A program made the position numbers and the translations under genes. Below the pieces are notes generated by a model. That model was given only the letters and a program-made list of their open reading frames with translations. It had not been told where the DNA came from and searched no databases. 45,463 nt of DNA from Chitinophagaceae bacterium (GTDB taxonomy: Bacteria; Bacteroidota; Bacteroidia; Chitinophagales; REEL01), in assembly GCA_007695095.1 (NCBI GenBank), contig REEL01000119.1, positions 1-45,463 on the forward strand, given 5' to 3'. The stretch's first letter is position 1. Each line of letters opens with the position of its first letter. Positions 43,062-45,463 of this stretch are shown here, in pieces.

Positions 43062-45179
43062 TTAAGATATTTTACTCCAGTCGATTTCCTGCTCCCGATA
43101 AGTTTTAGATATAACCCATCTTATCGTTTGATTACTTTTATCTTTCAATAAAGGATCTTTTTCCATAATTATTTCTGCCATGTCTCTGGCTGTTTTCAGA
43201 ATCGGATAATCTTCAGAAAGATTTACCTGTATCCATGAGGCCGCACCGCTTTGCCGGGTTCCATCTAAATCTCCACCGCCTCTCAACTCCAGGTCTGCTT
43301 CTGCAATTTTAAAGCCATCTGTAGTTTGAGTCATTGTTTGAATTCGTTTCCTGGCATCCTGAGATAAGTCATCTTTAGTCATTAAAATACAGTATGATTT
43401 TTCTGCTCCCCGACCGACTCTTCCCCTTAGCTGATGCAGCTGTGAAAGTCCAAAACGCTCAGCACTTTCAATTACCATAACACTGGCATTAGGCACATTT
43501 ACACCTACTTCAATTACTGTCGTGGCTACCAGAATTTGGGAATGTCCTTCTGCAAAACGTTTCATTTCGTAATCTTTGGTTTCCGCTTTCATTTGACCAT
43601 GTATTATACCTACCTGATACTCCGGAAGTGGAAATGCGCGACTGATGCTTTCAAACCCATCTTCTAAATCTTTATAATCCATTTTTTCCGACTCTTTAAT
43701 TAACGGATATACCACGTAAATTTGCCGGCCTTTTTCAATTTCTCTTTTCATAAATCCGAAAAGTTTCAAACGTTCCCCATCAGTTGCATGAAAAGTGCTG
43801 ATTTCTTTCCGACCGGGTGGTAGTTCGTCTATCATGGATACATCCAGCTCGCCATACTGTGTTAAAGCAAGTGTACGGGGAATGGGTGTGGCAGTCATTA
43901 CCAAAATATGAGGCGGAGGATCATTTTTTCTCCAGAGTTTTGCTCTTTGTGCAACTCCAAAGCGGTGTTGTTCATCTATAACAACCAGTCCCAGGTTTTT
44001 AAAAATTACGCTGTCTTCAATTAAAGCGTGCGTGCCTATGAGTAAATCGATATCACCATTTTCCAGAAGCGTTTTTATCTGCTTTTTTTCTTTGCTTTTA
44101 GTGCTGCCGGTAAGCACCACTGTTTTAAGTGGCAATCCTTTTAAAAATTCCTGCAGGCTTAAAAAGTGTTGCTTAGCCAGTATTTCTGTTGGAGCCATTA
44201 TGCAGCTTTGATATCCGTTGTCAATTGCAATGAGCATGACCATTAGGGCTACCAATGTTTTGCCGCTTCCCACATCTCCCTGCAAAAGCCTGTTCATCTG
44301 TTGACCGGTAAGAAAATCTTTTCGAATTTCTTTTATGACTCTTTTTTGAGCATTTGTTAGTTCAAAAGGCAGATTATTCTCATAAAATTGATTAAAAGTA
44401 TCACCCAATTCTTTAAAAACATGCCCTTTAAAATGTACTTTTCTTATGTGTTTTGAAAAAAGAGACCGAAATTGATTGTAAAACAATTCTTCATACTTCA
44501 GCCTTTTTGTAGCTCTTTCAGCGAGGGATAAGTCAGTTGGAAAGTGCTTATGTTTTAACGCTTCATACTTATTAGGTAAGTTGAATTTTTGAATCATATA
44601 TTCGGGGAGAGTCTCTAAAATATCATTTTGGTTTACATTTTCAAAAATCGTTTTTATCAGAACTTCAATTTGTTTAGAGTCCAGACCATGTCGTTTCATT
44701 TTGTCTGTGGTGTTATAAACCGGTTGCCAGATTGATTTGGGTGTTTGGTTTTGCAAGTCTGTTTCGACTTCCGGGTGTGCGACACTGACTTTACCCTTAA
44801 AAACATTCGGCTTCCCAAAAAAAGCATAATTCGTACCGGGTTTTAATTTTCCGGCCCACCATTTCACTCCTTTAAACCAAAGCAGCTCAGCCTGACCGCT
44901 GCCATCACTCACTATAGCGGAGAGTCTTTGTTTACGACCCATTCCAATAACATTCATTTGAACTATCTGACCTTTAAACTGAACGGGATGCTGCAAGCCG
45001 GACAGCTCTCTGATGCTGTAATATCTGGTTTTGTCAATATATTTATAGGGAAAGTAAAAAAGCAGATCTTCAAAGGAAAAGACTTGAATTTCTTTTTTTA
45101 AAATATCTGCTTTATGCGGGCCTACTCCCTTGAGGTATTCGATAGAACTTTGCAGATTTTTAGAAACAAACCCTTTCAT
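43062..45179 (-). CDS. recG: ATP-dependent DNA helicase RecG
   Basis: A 705-residue superfamily 2 helicase that remodels stalled replication forks and recombination intermediates. The N-terminal part has an HhH-like segment (LKGVGPHKADILKKE, about 17-31) and the OB-fold wedge domain (about 60-150). Helicase motifs: Walker A GDVGSGKT (301-308), motif II VVIDEQHRFGVAQRA, motif III VMTATPIPRTLALT, the QVGIIHGQMK motif, motif VI QLRGRVGRG, and the RecG-specific C-terminal ADLELRGGGDLDGTRQSG. The length is typical (about 690-700). A -7-like TAACTTTG at 45199-45206 precedes the ATG. It is divergent from the tRNA. Confidence 0.97.
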   Translation of the reverse strand: MKGFVSKNLQSSIEYLKGVGPHKADILKKEIQVFSFEDLLFYFPYKYIDKTRYYSIRELSGLQHPVQFKGQIVQMNVIGMGRKQRLSAIVSDGSGQAELLWFKGVKWWAGKLKPGTNYAFFGKPNVFKGKVSVAHPEVETDLQNQTPKSIWQPVYNTTDKMKRHGLDSKQIEVLIKTIFENVNQNDILETLPEYMIQKFNLPNKYEALKHKHFPTDLSLAERATKRLKYEELFYNQFRSLFSKHIRKVHFKGHVFKELGDTFNQFYENNLPFELTNAQKRVIKEIRKDFLTGQQMNRLLQGDVGSGKTLVALMVMLIAIDNGYQSCIMAPTEILAKQHFLSLQEFLKGLPLKTVVLTGSTKSKEKKQIKTLLENGDIDLLIGTHALIEDSVIFKNLGLVVIDEQHRFGVAQRAKLWRKNDPPPHILVMTATPIPRTLALTQYGELDVSMIDELPPGRKEISTFHATDGERLKLFGFMKREIEKGRQIYVVYPLIKESEKMDYKDLEDGFESISRAFPLPEYQVGIIHGQMKAETKDYEMKRFAEGHSQILVATTVIEVGVNVPNASVMVIESAERFGLSQLHQLRGRVGRGAEKSYCILMTKDDLSQDARKRIQTMTQTTDGFKIAEADLELRGGGDLDGTRQSGAASWIQVNLSEDYPILKTARDMAEIIMEKDPLLKDKSNQTIRWVISKTYREQEIDWSKIS

Positions 45180-45198
45180 TTAATTTTTTTAAATCTAT

Positions 45199-45206
45199 CA
45201 AAGTTA
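45199..45206 (-). promoter_or_regulatory. candidate -7 element for recG
   Basis: Reading leftward, TAACTTTG matches TAnnTTTG exactly, 19 bases before the recG start codon. No clear -33 TTTG. Confidence 0.4.
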
Positions 45207-45270
45207 TTAAAACCTTTGTGGCATAGAAGAAAAACTTTTAAAAAAGAATAGTAATTTCATTAAAAAAAAT

Positions 45271-45278
45271 TACTTTTG
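45271..45278 (+). promoter_or_regulatory. candidate -7 element for the CAT-anticodon tRNA
   Basis: TACTTTTG matches TAnnTTTG exactly and ends 13 bases before the first base of the tRNA, the expected spacing for a short leader. No clear -33 element. Confidence 0.5.
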
Positions 45279-45291
45279 TGTTCCGTTTCAA

Positions 45292-45365
<74 letters not shown>

Positions 45366-45463
45366 CTTTTTTTTCAAAAACTCCTTCTTCAAGAAACGAA
45401 TCCTTACTAAGAGAAAAAGCATTAAAAAGTGGAAAGGGAAGAGCGTGGATAAAAGATAATTTA

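Overview
The window looks like a piece of chromosome from a Bacteroidota bacterium, probably a free-living, gliding-type lineage; I cannot place it below phylum with confidence. The evidence is a low-GC genome, Bacteroidota-type promoters (TAnnTTTG at -7, sometimes with TTTG at -33), very weak Shine-Dalgarno signals, three large secreted proteins ending in type B C-terminal domains for the type IX secretion system (T9SS), SprB-like repeats, and several Bacteroidota-specific families (choice-of-anchor L, DUF4476, DUF4837, a DUF1599/BT_3928-like gene pair beside folP). No phage, transposase, integrase, CRISPR array or recognisable defence island was seen.

Layout. 1-604: no gene; a cluster of degenerate extragenic repeats. 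605-1540: YegS/DagK-type lipid kinase (-). 1646-2433: rpmH and rnpA, with a promoter before rpmH and a terminator-like hairpin between the two genes. 2514-7606: a rightward run with a PLP aminotransferase overlapping an omega-amidase-type nitrilase, a conserved hypothetical, a lipoprotein cyclophilin, glpD and a DUF423 membrane protein, closed by a bidirectional terminator. 7664-13920: two tandem leftward genes for about 1,030-residue paralogous surface proteins (choice-of-anchor L plus Ig-like repeats plus type B CTD). 14184-16773: a Wzx/MATE-like flippase and a His-rich DUF4476 secreted protein. 16857-18197: IscA-type Fe-S protein, a conserved membrane-anchored protein and a small lipoprotein.

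18291-22160: a leftward block: polysaccharide deacetylase, TatD, tRNA-Ser(GGA), then exbB, a small membrane protein and two exbD genes. 22253-25792: a large glycine-rich, SprB-repeat, T9SS-exported protein. 25923-29716: a YfhO membrane protein overlapping a glycosyltransferase. 29713-32383: folP, then divergently a duplicated-domain DUF1599 protein and a BT_3928-like DoxX/thioredoxin-like protein. 32388-35220: an unpaired Opp/Dpp-type ABC permease and hutU (urocanate hydratase). 35241-40284: a three-gene two-component operon (GAF/PAS multisensor histidine kinase, Rcp1-type receiver, receiver-PAS-DHp protein without an ATPase domain) with one-base stop/start overlaps. 40449-45179: a DnaQ exonuclease/GIY-YIG fusion, a DUF4837 lipoprotein and recG. 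45292-45365: a tRNA with a CAT anticodon.

Functionally this is mostly housekeeping (ribosomal protein and RNase P, folate, Fe-S assembly, DNA repair, glycerol-3-phosphate and histidine metabolism) mixed with cell-envelope biology: energised outer-membrane transport (ExbB/ExbD), T9SS-exported adhesin-like proteins, and polysaccharide or glycan assembly. The most unusual material is the paralogous surface-protein pair with unequal C-terminal signals, the kinase operon ending in a protein that has a histidine-box region but no kinase domain, the apparent attenuator inside rpmH-rnpA, and the extragenic repeat cluster at the left end.
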